Positions 52,840-62,063 of a stretch of 64,000 bases of DNA are shown here, in pieces. The stretch is from NCBI GenBank assembly GCA_965248775.1, contig OZ252150.1:2790001-2854000 (forward strand), read 5' to 3'. Every line of letters starts with the position of its first letter. The first letter of the stretch is position 1. Source of the DNA: JBHHUI01 sp965248775. GTDB lineage: Bacteria; Chloroflexota; Anaerolineae; Anaerolineales; JBHHUI01. The notes under the pieces were generated by a model. It searched no databases and was not told where the DNA came from. It was given only the letters and a program-made list of their open reading frames with translations. Both the position numbers and the translations under genes were made by a program.

Positions 52840-53256
52840 ATGACTAGAGCAAAGAACCCCTCCATTAACATGCCACCATCCCGAACCTGCCCCATACACG
52901 GCCCGCACCAGGGCCACGACTGTCCCGAATGCAAACCGGATCGGATAGCCCGCGCAGCTATCTACGAGAGAATGCTAAGGCTGTCGTTCCCGAACCGGCC
53001 AGAGTATGTCGAGAAACGCCTGCCGGCCACGATTGAAGCGGAGTATGTGTGTCCGGACTGCGCAGCGTCGCCGTGTGAGTGTCGTATTGAATACGATGAG
53101 ATCGGGGGAGATGTCTCAGATAGCCCGAAGATCACAAAAGACGAGATGAGCCATTTGTACCTGTTACGGCTCGTAAGAGAAGAACACGCAAGCGAACTCA
53201 ACCCGGCGATAGTGGCGATACTGGATAAGGCGCTGGGAAAAACGGGGATCAGTTAG
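52840..53256 (+). CDS. Cys-rich protein with VREEH module, copy 2
   Basis: 138 residues. The N-terminal part has His/Cys groups (CPIHGPHQGHDCPECK; CPDCAASPCECR) able to bind zinc. The C-terminal 45 residues (DEMSHLYLLRLVREEHASELNPAIVAILDKAL) match copies 1, 3 and 4. Stop lies inside the following terminator stem. Confidence 0.65.
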   Translation: MTRAKNPSINMPPSRTCPIHGPHQGHDCPECKPDRIARAAIYERMLRLSFPNRPEYVEKRLPATIEAEYVCPDCAASPCECRIEYDEIGGDVSDSPKITKDEMSHLYLLRLVREEHASELNPAIVAILDKALGKTGIS

Positions 53257-53277
53257 TAGCCATACTGATCCCCGTTT
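53240..53277. terminator. Terminator hairpin, first duplicate
   Basis: AAACGGGGATCAGT pairs perfectly with ACTGATCCCCGTTT (14 bp), 10-nt loop containing the gene's stop. A second copy is at 56561. Confidence 0.8.
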
Positions 53278-53338
53278 CCACGTCTAGCCGTGGCTAGGTG
53301 ATTCCAGGTAATACACTATCCGGTATAGTGGTATAGCG

Positions 53339-53686
53339 TCAATGCGTGAGCACTTCCCCAAACTCAGTGACCTCGATAAAGGCCAGCACGTCGCGTTTGG
53401 CGAAGTAATAGATCAGGTAAACGATCAACCCCACGCCCCCGACAAGTGACCACAAGACGGCCCAGAGCACTGAGAAGGATTTAGATTTGCGAAGCTGGCA
53501 CGTGGTGTCTGCCCAGCCACGGCGTCTGGACGTGGTGCGGTCGATAATCTCATAACCGCGCCGCTGGTAGGCGGGGATTGTCTGGGCTAGTAGCTCTTTG
53601 CGAACGGCCAGATCAAAGGGGATAGGGGGTTGTGTAGCTGATTCCACGCTCTCTCCGAACTTCACAACTGCAACCAATTGCGCCAT
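53339..53686 (-). CDS. Hypothetical protein with one membrane hairpin, left copy
   Basis: 115 residues. A basic soluble part (AVRKELLAQTIPAYQRRGYEI) precedes a hydrophobic segment (VLWAVLWSLVGGVGLIVYLIYYF). Its start overlaps the EamA stop by 25 nt, so both are co-translated. A near-identical copy is at 56660. Confidence 0.65.
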   Translation of the reverse strand: MAQLVAVVKFGESVESATQPPIPFDLAVRKELLAQTIPAYQRRGYEIIDRTTSRRRGWADTTCQLRKSKSFSVLWAVLWSLVGGVGLIVYLIYYFAKRDVLAFIEVTEFGEVLTH

Positions 53687-54729
53687 CCTCTACGGAATCT
53701 GCGCGCGCGGCGCATACGCCGGATGGCTAGCAAGGCGCTGGTGATAATAAGCAACCCACCGAGCCATTGAACCAGTGAAAATTGCTCGGACAAAAACAAC
53801 ATCGACCAGACGACGGCCAATAAGGCGCTCAACGGCCTCAGCAGCGCTACCTGGCCGCTGCCGATATAGTGGATCGCGCCGATGACCGCCACGCGCGTCA
53901 CAAGACTGACCAACGCCAGCACACCAATGAACAACCAGCTGACAGGCCCCGGAACGTGCCACTCGGCGCCCTGCACGAGCCAGAGGGCGCTAATGGCCGA
54001 CGCCGTTCCTGTGAAGTGATATACAGTCACCTGCCAAGTGTTGTAGTCCCGTAGAAACCATTGGGTTATGACCATATGACCGGAGTTGATGAGCACGGCC
54101 AACAGAACCAACAACACGCCCCAGCCATCCACCTGGCCGCCCGGCCCGATGAGGAGATAAATGCCGCCAATGCCGAGCGCCATCCGAAGCGTATTGCGGT
54201 AGGTGAACTTTTCGCCGCGCAGCGCCAGTAAGAGCAGCACAAACAGCGGACTGATCGAACTCAGCATCGATGCGATGGAGGCGCTAACCCGCGTAAGTGC
54301 CCAGGAGAACGCCAGCACGGCGATGCCGCTCAACAGCCCGGCCAGGCCGGCGAAGAGCAATCCGTGCCGGTCGATGCGGAAATGGGCCGGTGCGGCGACC
54401 CCCAACGCAGCGCTCAGCAGCATGACACCGATTAAGTTGCGTGCCATCGCCAGCGTGGTCGGGTCTAACCCCCAATCAATGGCCGCGCGGATGAGAGGCG
54501 GCCCGAAGCTGCCGGCGAGCACCATGAGCAACGCCAGCAGCCATCCGAGCCAACGGTGTTGGGTAACAGGTTGGACGTGGGGGGAACCCGATTGTTTAGC
54601 ATCGGAATCGGCAGCAGCCGAAAATAGGGATGAGCGAAATTTAATTAGGAGACCTCTTTGGATGGAAACGCTACGGGAGTGTATTATACGCCCGCGCGAG
54701 TAAAGGGGGAATATTGCGTCTGAGGTCAA
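53662..54729 (-). CDS. EamA/DMT-family transporter, left copy
   Basis: Ten-helix drug/metabolite transporter with two EamA repeats (ALTRVSASIASMLSSISPLFVLLLLAL; GAIHYIGSGQVALLRPLSALLAVVWSML). The start is unclear: TTG at 54729 lies upstream of a TATAAT-like -10 (54683-54688), and no ATG/GTG/TTG occurs between it and the first helix; an ATT at 54645 with GAGG upstream is possible. Substrate unknown. Confidence 0.8.
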   Translation of the reverse strand: MTSDAIFPLYSRGRIIHSRSVSIQRGLLIKFRSSLFSAAADSDAKQSGSPHVQPVTQHRWLGWLLALLMVLAGSFGPPLIRAAIDWGLDPTTLAMARNLIGVMLLSAALGVAAPAHFRIDRHGLLFAGLAGLLSGIAVLAFSWALTRVSASIASMLSSISPLFVLLLLALRGEKFTYRNTLRMALGIGGIYLLIGPGGQVDGWGVLLVLLAVLINSGHMVITQWFLRDYNTWQVTVYHFTGTASAISALWLVQGAEWHVPGPVSWLFIGVLALVSLVTRVAVIGAIHYIGSGQVALLRPLSALLAVVWSMLFLSEQFSLVQWLGGLLIITSALLAIRRMRRARRFRRGWRNWLQL

Positions 54730-54890
54730 GGATAACCCCCTTTTTATTCTACCCCCAGTCTACCCCCACTTTGCCCCCGGTTTCCCCACAGGTTTCCACG
54801 GAAACGCAACCTTTGTTCCCCTGCGGTGTAAAATGCCCTGCCCGCGATGAAACCCGAAAACTGACCTACTGGAATGGACTAAAAACCATT

Positions 54891-55184
54891 ATGAATGACT
54901 CCACACCAACATATGAAGGCTCCGAGCGGCGCAGACGTGTGCGGCTCAAGAAGAGCACCGCGGAGCTACACGCCGAACTGGAGGAAATAGCCGAGAAAGT
55001 CGGAGACCACCCCAACCTCACGGGAGACGATATGAGAATGCTGTATCTGCTGATGCGTGATTTTTATCGGCGTGGTCTTGAGGGCCGCTCATTCGATATG
55101 CTACAAATCGTTAGAGAAGAGCACGCAGACGAGTTCAGCCCGGCGTTGCTGGCGTTGGTGGAGGATGTGCTGAGCGATAGCTGA
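54891..55184 (+). CDS. Small acidic protein of the GSERR/VREEH family, copy 3
   Basis: 97 residues. YEGSERRRRVRLKK at the N terminus and DDMRMLYLLMRDFYRRGL plus MLQIVREEHADEFSPALLALVEDVL at the C terminus, closely matching copy 1 at 25888. It lies between the two halves of the duplication. Confidence 0.7.
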   Translation: MNDSTPTYEGSERRRRVRLKKSTAELHAELEEIAEKVGDHPNLTGDDMRMLYLLMRDFYRRGLEGRSFDMLQIVREEHADEFSPALLALVEDVLSDS

Positions 55185-55233
55185 GAAATGCTGGTCGGCG
55201 ACAAGGCACATTGAAAGAATAGGGAGAAAAATC

Positions 55234-56277
55234 ATGCGACACATATATCCTCTTATCCGGCCATTGACCATTTTCGTGGCAGCAATGCTTCTGGCCGCGC
55301 CGCTTTTGAGCTTACAAACAGGCGTCGCCCTTGCCGGCACCCCTACCACACACTGCACTGCGCCACTCAGCGTACACACTTTCCCCGTAATAGGACATGG
55401 AATTTGTGTAGCCCCTAGCGGGAGCGGGGGTGGGACCACCACCACAACCACTGGTGGCACGGACGGCGATGGCGGCACCGAGCCTGAGCCGCTCGGTTGG
55501 CCTTACGTTGAAGATAAAAGCGATACCAACTATGACCCGAATATCGATACTCGTGTCAACGCGAATGAAGCCGAGGAATACGCCATTTACTGTTACGGAC
55601 CGCCATTCAACTACATTGTCGTGGTGCGCACAATGCCTGCTCCCCCGACGAGTGTCGCAGGGTTTCCTATTGCCGTGGCGGTGAATGCGTCAGATTTTTC
55701 CGACGCAACTAACCTAACTGCCTACTCGCCGATCGGACATAAGTTGGAGGTGGAACGCGATGGAGACGAAATCGACCTCTCCGGAGAAGGTAATAGGACC
55801 AAAACATTCAGCCTGAAGGAGTGCCTGGAAAAAGCTGGCATTGCAAATGAAGCACAGGTCACTGAGGTTCCCTGCGATCCGATCGCCCTAGCTGCTGCCG
55901 AAAAGCGCCTTGCGGAGTTAAACGCCAACTTGGATGTGGCCGACGCAGCTGTCGAGATTTCATTGGGTGAAGTGGCGAGGATATTGGCCAGCATTGCCGA
56001 TCAACTTGCCCCGTTCCAACAAGAGGTGGATATATGGGAGGAAGCATTACCCGTCTCGATCTTCGGCCCATTAGGTAGTTCTGGTGTAGAGCGTCTGCTA
56101 GCAAGTGCAGAAGCACAGCTGGAGGAAGCCCGAGAGCGTTTTGGTGGCGAGGAGTTGAAGTTTGCTGAAGCTGCTTTTGCTATTGATCAGGCAAACCTGT
56201 CAAGACTAGAGGAATTACAAAGCAGCGCTCAAACGGCGGTGGATACGCTCCGCGCCGCATGCGCGAATGGGGAGTGA
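55234..56277 (+). CDS. Secreted protein with coiled-coil C-terminus
   Basis: 347 residues. A signal peptide ends near ALAG (about residue 35). A low-complexity Thr/Gly linker (about 65-80), a beta-rich middle with paired Cys, and a long Ala/Glu helical region (about 215-345) follow. Family not recognised; likely extracellular. Confidence 0.65.
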   Translation: MRHIYPLIRPLTIFVAAMLLAAPLLSLQTGVALAGTPTTHCTAPLSVHTFPVIGHGICVAPSGSGGGTTTTTTGGTDGDGGTEPEPLGWPYVEDKSDTNYDPNIDTRVNANEAEEYAIYCYGPPFNYIVVVRTMPAPPTSVAGFPIAVAVNASDFSDATNLTAYSPIGHKLEVERDGDEIDLSGEGNRTKTFSLKECLEKAGIANEAQVTEVPCDPIALAAAEKRLAELNANLDVADAAVEISLGEVARILASIADQLAPFQQEVDIWEEALPVSIFGPLGSSGVERLLASAEAQLEEARERFGGEELKFAEAAFAIDQANLSRLEELQSSAQTAVDTLRAACANGE

Positions 56278-56298
56278 CGTAGTCGGCCTAGCGCTGGA

Positions 56299-56577
56299 AT
56301 GCGGGGGATGGCTAGCGGGCGGATGCTACTTTCCACCATGAGCAGCACCATGCGTGATGCTGCTCATGTGCGGAACGACCATGAGCAGACGGGGAACTTG
56401 CTGCAAGTGGCAGGCACGGACGAAATGCTCAATGACTCAGATAACCCGAAGATCACAATAGACGATAGGAGTCAGTTGTTCCTATTACGGCTCGTAAGAG
56501 AAGAACACGCAAGCGAACTCAACCCGGCGATGGTGGCGATACTGGATAAGGCGCTGGGAAAAACGGGGATCAGTTAG
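56299..56577 (+). CDS. VREEH-module protein, copy 4
   Basis: 92 residues at most. Only the C-terminal module (QLFLLRLVREEHASELNPAMVAILDKAL) is conserved with copy 2; the N-terminal half is unrelated and may not be coding from 56299. It results from the duplication of the 53.1-kb region. Confidence 0.5.
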   Translation: MRGMASGRMLLSTMSSTMRDAAHVRNDHEQTGNLLQVAGTDEMLNDSDNPKITIDDRSQLFLLRLVREEHASELNPAMVAILDKALGKTGIS

Positions 56578-56598
56578 TAGCCATACTGATCCCCGTTT
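56561..56598. terminator. Terminator hairpin, second duplicate
   Basis: AAACGGGGATCAGT / ACTGATCCCCGTTT, identical to the hairpin at 53240. Confidence 0.8.
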
Positions 56599-56659
56599 CC
56601 ACGTCTAGCCGCGGCTAAGTGATTCCAGGTATTACACTATCCGGAATGGTGGTATAGCG

Positions 56660-57007
56660 TCAATGCGTGATCACTTCCCCAAACTCAGTGACCTCGATAA
56701 AGGCCAGCACGTCGCGTTTGGCGTAGTAATAGATCAGGTAAACGATCAACCCCACGCCCCCGACAAGTGACCACAAGACGGCCCAGAGCACTGAGAAGGA
56801 TTTAGATTTGCGAAGCTGGCACGTGGTGTCTGCCCAGCCACGGCGTCTGGACGTGGTGCGGTCGATAATCTCATAACCGCGCCGCTGGTAGGCGGGGATT
56901 GTCCGGGCCAGTAGCTCTTTGCGAACGGCCAGATCAACAGGGATAGGGGGTTGGGTAGCTTCTACCAGGCTCACTCCGAACCTTATAACCGCAACCAATT
57001 GCGCCAT
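56660..57007 (-). CDS. Hypothetical protein with one membrane hairpin, right copy
   Basis: 115 residues from the Met at 57007 (MAQLVAVIRFG), differing from the 53339 copy at about a dozen positions. It overlaps the EamA stop in the same way. Its conservation after duplication suggests it works with the transporter. Confidence 0.65.
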   Translation of the reverse strand: MAQLVAVIRFGVSLVEATQPPIPVDLAVRKELLARTIPAYQRRGYEIIDRTTSRRRGWADTTCQLRKSKSFSVLWAVLWSLVGGVGLIVYLIYYYAKRDVLAFIEVTEFGEVITH

Positions 57008-57846
57008 CCTCTGCGGAATCTGCGCGCGCGTCGCATACGACGTATGGCAAGCATGGCGCTGGTGATAATCAGCAGCCCACCGAGCCATTGAATCAGTGAA
57101 AATTGCTCGGACAAAAACAACATCGACCAGACGACGGCCAAAAAGGAGGCCATCGGCGTGAGCAGCGCTACCTGCCCGCTGCCGATATAGCGGACCGCGC
57201 CGATGGCTGCCGCGCGCGCCACAAGACCGACCAACGCCAGCGCGCCGATGAACAACCAGCTGACCTGCCCCGGAACGTGCCACTCGACGCCCTGCAGGAG
57301 CCAGAGGGCGCTAACGGCCAATGCCGCTCCTGTGAAGTGATATACAGTCACCTGCCAAGTGTTGTAGTCCCGTAGAAACCATTGGATTATGACCAATTGA
57401 CCGGCGTCGGCGAGTACGGCGAACAGAACCAACAACACGCCCCAGACGTCCACCTGACCACCCGGTCCGATGAGGAGATAAATGCCGCCAATGCCGAGCG
57501 CCATGCGAACCGTATTGCGGTAGGTAAACTTTTCGCCGCGCAGCGCCAGTAAGAGCAGCACAAACAGCGGATTGATCGAAATCAGTATCGATGCGACCGA
57601 AGCGCTGACCCGTGTAAGCGCCCAGGTGAACGCTAGCACGCCCATACCGTGCAACAGCCCGGCCAGGCCGGCGAAGAGCAACCCGTGCCGGTCGATGCGG
57701 AAATGGGCCGGTGCGGCAACCCCCAACGCAGCGCTCAGCAGCATGACCCCGAATAGGTTTTGCGCCATCGTCATCGTGGTCGGGTCTAACCCCCAATCAA
57801 TGGCCGCGCGGATGATAGGCGGCAGGAAGCTGACGGCGAGCAACAT
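56983..57846 (-). CDS. EamA/DMT-family transporter, right copy
   Basis: 287 residues from ATG 57846, but this starts inside the first helix; the frame is open further upstream to about 57970 and aligns with the left copy, so a longer product from a non-standard start is likely. Two EamA repeats are intact. Confidence 0.75.
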   Translation of the reverse strand: MLLAVSFLPPIIRAAIDWGLDPTTMTMAQNLFGVMLLSAALGVAAPAHFRIDRHGLLFAGLAGLLHGMGVLAFTWALTRVSASVASILISINPLFVLLLLALRGEKFTYRNTVRMALGIGGIYLLIGPGGQVDVWGVLLVLFAVLADAGQLVIIQWFLRDYNTWQVTVYHFTGAALAVSALWLLQGVEWHVPGQVSWLFIGALALVGLVARAAAIGAVRYIGSGQVALLTPMASFLAVVWSMLFLSEQFSLIQWLGGLLIITSAMLAIRRMRRARRFRRGWRNWLRL

Positions 57847-58117
57847 GAGCAGCGCCAGCAGCCATCCGAGCCAACGGTGTTGGGTAACAGGTTGGTCGTC
57901 GGGGAAACCCGGTTGTTTAGCAGCGGAATCGGCAGCAGCCGAAAATAGGGATGAGCGAATTTTAATTAGGGGTCTCTTTGGTTTGAAACGCTACGGGAGG
58001 GTATTGTACGCCCGCGCGAGTAAAGGGGGAAAATTGCGTCTGAGGTCAAGGATAACCCTTTTTTTCCACCCCATGTTTACCCCAGGTTTACCCCGGGTTT
58101 TTCCCCAGGTTTCCACG

Positions 58118-58143
58118 CCACGTCCAGTGGACGTGGTCACTGG
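58118..58143 (+). repeat. Interleaved-palindrome insertion, intergenic (26 bp) with known empty site
   Basis: CCACGT/ACGTGG (1-6 with 14-19) and CCAGTG/CACTGG (7-12 with 21-26) interleave. The left copy of the duplication reads straight through at 54800/54801 (TTTCCACG-GAAACG), giving an empty site. One extra A follows the element. Confidence 0.9.
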
Positions 58144-58188
58144 AGAAACGCAACCTTTGCTCCCCTGCGGTGTAAAATACTTTGCCCG

Positions 58189-58821
58189 ATGAAACCCGTA
58201 AAACTAGCATACTGGAACTGCCACAGCCGCATTAACACGCTCCGCGAGTTCAGAGAGCAATGGGAGGTATTTTTAGCCCACTCCGAACTTCTCCCGATTG
58301 TTGGGCAACAAGCAACCGACGATGAGGGCAGACGCGCAAGGGAATGGATCAATCACTCCCGATTACATATTGCGAAGCACATCCACGAGGCTGGAGTATC
58401 AATAACAGTTACAGTCCGCGAGCCACAATCTAGGGGTGGCGGCATTTGGCCGAATTATGAAGTATTTGAAAACATCTTCACACTTCGCTGGATGATGGTT
58501 TCTGATTCTATAGTTCTTGATACGCTAGACACTGCAATTGGTTATTACGAGCGCGAACTACGGCGCTCGGTACTCCGCACTCTCAACCCTCTCTGGTGGC
58601 TGGCACGTTTGGGGGGCGAGATAATCATTTTCCCGTTCAAAATCATTGAATGGGCAGGCTTCGATTCGTCGCCTATTGAATGGTCACTGGCTGGCAAGAT
58701 TTACAAGGTAATAGCTGGCTTCGTGTTGCTTGTTCCATTCATTGATGCTTTGCTGGGCATCTTCGTATCTCTCGATCTGATAGACTCGGTGCGCCAATTC
58801 GTGATCCGCTTGTTTAGCTGA
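58189..58821 (+). CDS. Hypothetical membrane-associated protein
   Basis: 210 residues. A soluble N-terminal half (EFREQWEVFLAHSELLP; REWINHSRLHIAKHIHEAG) and a C terminus with one or two hydrophobic segments (VIAGFVLLVPFIDALLGIFV). Its first codons coincide with the end of the duplicated segment. Followed within 15 bp by the restriction-like gene, so possibly one operon. Family unknown. Confidence 0.6.
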   Translation: MKPVKLAYWNCHSRINTLREFREQWEVFLAHSELLPIVGQQATDDEGRRAREWINHSRLHIAKHIHEAGVSITVTVREPQSRGGGIWPNYEVFENIFTLRWMMVSDSIVLDTLDTAIGYYERELRRSVLRTLNPLWWLARLGGEIIIFPFKIIEWAGFDSSPIEWSLAGKIYKVIAGFVLLVPFIDALLGIFVSLDLIDSVRQFVIRLFS

Positions 58822-59321
58822 ACCCAGGAAAATAAATGAGCAATGATGAAATCAGAGCCGAAATCTTGCGCCGGTTGTATGTGCGTAACTTCAACGCAGA
58901 TGGAACGCTCAACCTAGAGGAGATGCGCAAAGAAATGGGCTGGGATGCCAACGAATTTATGCAAGTGATCAACCGTTTAGAACATGACGAGATGATCATT
59001 GGATATGCGGGCATGGTTTTCAACCCAACTGGAAGGGGACTTCTTGAGGCGGAAACCGAAGGCTACGCCCCCGACGATTTGAAGGAAGCAAACGATTCAG
59101 CGCGCACATTAATGCTAGTCCAATTGGCCCAGGTCTATAGGGATGAAGGCGAATATGGAGTAAAGCTCTACACAGACATCGCCGAAGCGGCAGAAATAGA
59201 GCCTACCGCCGCGCTCAACAACCTTCATTTTCTCTCTCAGGATGGATTAGAGTACGTTGAGTCTATGCAGATGGGGGGAGCGTACAAAATCACTTTTAGG
59301 GGACTTGATGCAGTAAAAGAT

Positions 59322-60800
59322 CTCGAGTGTTGTGATTTGAGTGAAAAGGCTCAAGCAGCCAAAGAGTAAGCCTGCTTGGCGAATAAGTACGAGAAGACTT
59401 GTTGCTCGTCAGTACCGTCAGACAGAGAGCCGTGAGCCTGCAAGATCAATGCTTCGATTAGCTGCTGGCTTTGTTGGCGAATAACCTGCCCGATGGATTG
59501 GATGGGCGCGCAGACCTTGTCACGACGCGATGTGGGCAAACAGTGCAGGTGCAGGAACGAATAGGCCACGAAGACCAGTGACCAGTGCTTATGAATGGCG
59601 GCGGCCGAGCGCATGCGATATTCGTGGAGCCCCAGGTTCTGTTTGGCGTCTTGATAAAAGGTCTCAATCGGCCAACGGAGCAGATAGGTTGCGATGATCT
59701 TCTTGGCATCCCAACTGAGATGGCTGCTGACCAGCACGGCATAGGTGCCGGTTAAATCAGGCTTGGCAAAGCTGATGACCAGCCGTACCTTCCCCAAAGT
59801 CGGGATGCGTACATTCTTGCTGAAGCAGTAGTAGGTCTGCTCGCCCACTTGCATCGGTTTGAAAGCGGAAGGTGGGATAAGCGGCACTAGGTCCTGCACC
59901 TTGATGTGCGGACCATCAAAGCGCATGCGTTCGCCGGAAGCATCCTGGAGCACAAAGCTGTTGGTGATAAGGTTGCGGTTGTTTTTCAGCAGGCTGATCC
60001 AGTGCTTGCCATGCGCACTGAGAACTTCGAGCAATTCGGGTGCCAGGTACCAGGCGTCGAACAGCACCGTTTCAAAGGGCAAATCGTGCGCCAGCGCCGC
60101 CTTGACCAGTTCAGCCGCCAGCGAAATCTTGGTCTGAAAAGATTCGTCCAGAGCCCGGAACTCTGGGTCGGCCAGCAAGGTGGGTGCGACTTGACGTTTG
60201 AAGCGATTACGCTCCTTCTTGGTTTTCGGGATCGTAGCGTCGGGCAACAGTTTCTTGACGAACGCTTCCCAGTCGGTGACTTCTTCGTAGCGCCGGTACA
60301 GTCGCCAGTCGGCCGGAAAGCGAACCGCGCCGCTGATGTAGTGGCCGGTGACCAGATTGTGCGCTAGCGGATACATGTGGTTGCCGTGGTTGTAATGTTG
60401 GTCAATGTATTCGAACAGACTGCCGACGTGCTCGCACAAAGTATCATCGATGGCCAGCATCGATTTGCGGGCGCCCTGGCTCTGACGCTTGGTTTGCTGG
60501 AATAAGTATGCAATGCGTTCCTGGTTCAGTTCCGCGGCATCCCAGTTCGCTTCCGACAAGAAGCGCGACAGGTTGGTCTTGTCAGCGCTATCCAACAGGC
60601 AGCGCGTCATGTTCGCCATCGACTTGTTCTTCAACACAAGCAGTCCGGTTAGATAATTCTCGAAATGCCGGAACTGACAGCGGTTTTCAAACACCCCGCG
60701 AAAGCTGGCGCTGTGCTCTGATACGATGGGAGCCGGTTTTACGATGGGAAGTTGCATCTGCCGAATATGCCCTAAGATCACTCAAATCACAACACTCGAG
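59322..60800 (-). mobile_element. IS4/IS701-superfamily element, intact
   Basis: 1479 bp with perfect 23-bp inverted repeats starting CTCGAGTGTTGTG. TAAAAGAT is duplicated on both sides (59314-59321, 60801-60808). It encodes one uninterrupted transposase and is the only complete transposase locus here with no palindromic insertion. Confidence 0.92.
59351..60757 (-). CDS. DDE transposase (intact)
   Basis: 468 residues from the Met at 60757 (MQLPIVKPAPI); an upstream in-frame start adds 8 residues. MLAIDDTLCEH (first Asp), VLFDAWYLAPELL (second Asp) and YLLRWPIETFYQDAKQNLGL (Tyr-(x2)-Arg-(x3)-Glu-(x6)-Lys signature) are all present. It probably remains active. Confidence 0.9.
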   Translation of the reverse strand: MQLPIVKPAPIVSEHSASFRGVFENRCQFRHFENYLTGLLVLKNKSMANMTRCLLDSADKTNLSRFLSEANWDAAELNQERIAYLFQQTKRQSQGARKSMLAIDDTLCEHVGSLFEYIDQHYNHGNHMYPLAHNLVTGHYISGAVRFPADWRLYRRYEEVTDWEAFVKKLLPDATIPKTKKERNRFKRQVAPTLLADPEFRALDESFQTKISLAAELVKAALAHDLPFETVLFDAWYLAPELLEVLSAHGKHWISLLKNNRNLITNSFVLQDASGERMRFDGPHIKVQDLVPLIPPSAFKPMQVGEQTYYCFSKNVRIPTLGKVRLVISFAKPDLTGTYAVLVSSHLSWDAKKIIATYLLRWPIETFYQDAKQNLGLHEYRMRSAAAIHKHWSLVFVAYSFLHLHCLPTSRRDKVCAPIQSIGQVIRQQSQQLIEALILQAHGSLSDGTDEQQVFSYLFAKQAYSLAA

Positions 60801-61436
60801 TAAAAGATTATGAAGGGAAAAAGGCTATCGAGGATCGATTTGATGAGATATCCGAAATGCGACCGCAACAGCGAGGGCGCGAATTTGAAAACATCATTGC
60901 ATCCATAGCTCAAAATCAGGGCTGGCGGCAAGAGGAGGGAGTGCGCACTTCCCACGAAGAGATCGATGTTATTCTATTTCGAGATCATGACTACTATCTG
61001 GTTGAGTGTAAATGGGTGAGAGAACCGACAGGGGCAGCGGTAATCAGGGAATTGATTGGCAAACTCACTAACCGAGCAAATGTGCGCGGCATTGTAATTT
61101 CAATGAGTGGGTTTACAGGAGGCGCAGAGCAGCAGGTTACACAGGATGTTGGAACACGCGAAATCGTGCTATTTGGGCCCCAGGATGTAAAGTCGATGAT
61201 CTCAGCTCGACTTTGTACATTTGGGGACTGATTTCTCATAAATAGAAAGGCAAGGTAAGCTGACCTTTGGATCAAGAAAGGTCGGAAAATGCTCACCTTG
61301 CCCACGGACATTATAGACTTGCTAAAGCCCTTCGCGACAGTGTTCGAAAAGCGCACTTGGTGGAAAGCTCTGGTGCTTCTGGTCGGTTCGATCCTGACGC
61401 CGCACTTGCGGACGGTGACGGCTGCGCTGCGCGTAA

Positions 61437-61462
61437 CCGAGTACTGCCGTACCCGGCAAGTG
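61437..61462 (+). repeat. Interleaved-palindrome insertion in IS701-like copy B (26 bp)
   Basis: Same sequence and position as 29423-29448 in copy A, hence inherited through transposition. Confidence 0.9.
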
Positions 61463-62063
61463 TGGGGCTGAGCAGTGCCGGTAATTTTGCGAAGTTTCAC
61501 CACGTGCTCAATCGCGCGACCTGGTCGGCACGTAAGTTGAGCCAATTGTTGCTTGCGTTGCTTTTGCAGCACTTTGATTACGGTGACGAGACTTTGGTGT
61601 TTGGAATCGATGAAACTATCGAACGTCGCTGGGGTCGTCGTATCAAGGCGCGCGGCATCTATCGCGACGCCGTGCGTTCGAGCGGGGGTCACTTCGTGAA
61701 GGCCAGCGGCTTGCGCTGGATCAGCCTGATGTGGCTTGTACACATTCCATGGGCGATACGCGTGTGGGCGCTGCCAGTGTTTACACTGTTGGCGCCTTCT
61801 CAGCGATATTATGCGGACAAAGCGCGCGCTCATAAAACGGTACTCGACTGGGCGCGCCAAATGGTCTTCCAGCTGCGCCGCTGGTTGCCCAGCCGAAAGT
61901 TGGTGCTTGTGGCCGACAATAGCTACGCCGCGCTGGAATTCCTGCATGCCTGTCAGTCGCTCTCCGAGCCGGTGGCGGTCGTCACACGTCTGCGTCTGGA
62001 CGCACAGCCCTGTATCAACCGGCACCGCCGCGCAAGCCCGAACAGCTCGGCCAGCCACGGCGC

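Larger units (their letters stand above)
53110..54860 (+). repeat. 1.7-kb direct duplication, left copy
   Basis: Contains the 3' end of the VREEH gene, terminator, a 115-residue gene, an EamA transporter gene and its leader up to ATGAAACCCG. The right copy is 56430-58205. Identity is high (roughly nine in ten bases by eye). Confidence 0.85.
56430..58205 (+). repeat. 1.7-kb direct duplication, right copy
   Basis: Counterpart of 53110-54860 with scattered substitutions, a 1-bp loss in the EamA leader, and a 26/27-bp palindromic insertion at 58118 that the left copy lacks. Confidence 0.85.
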
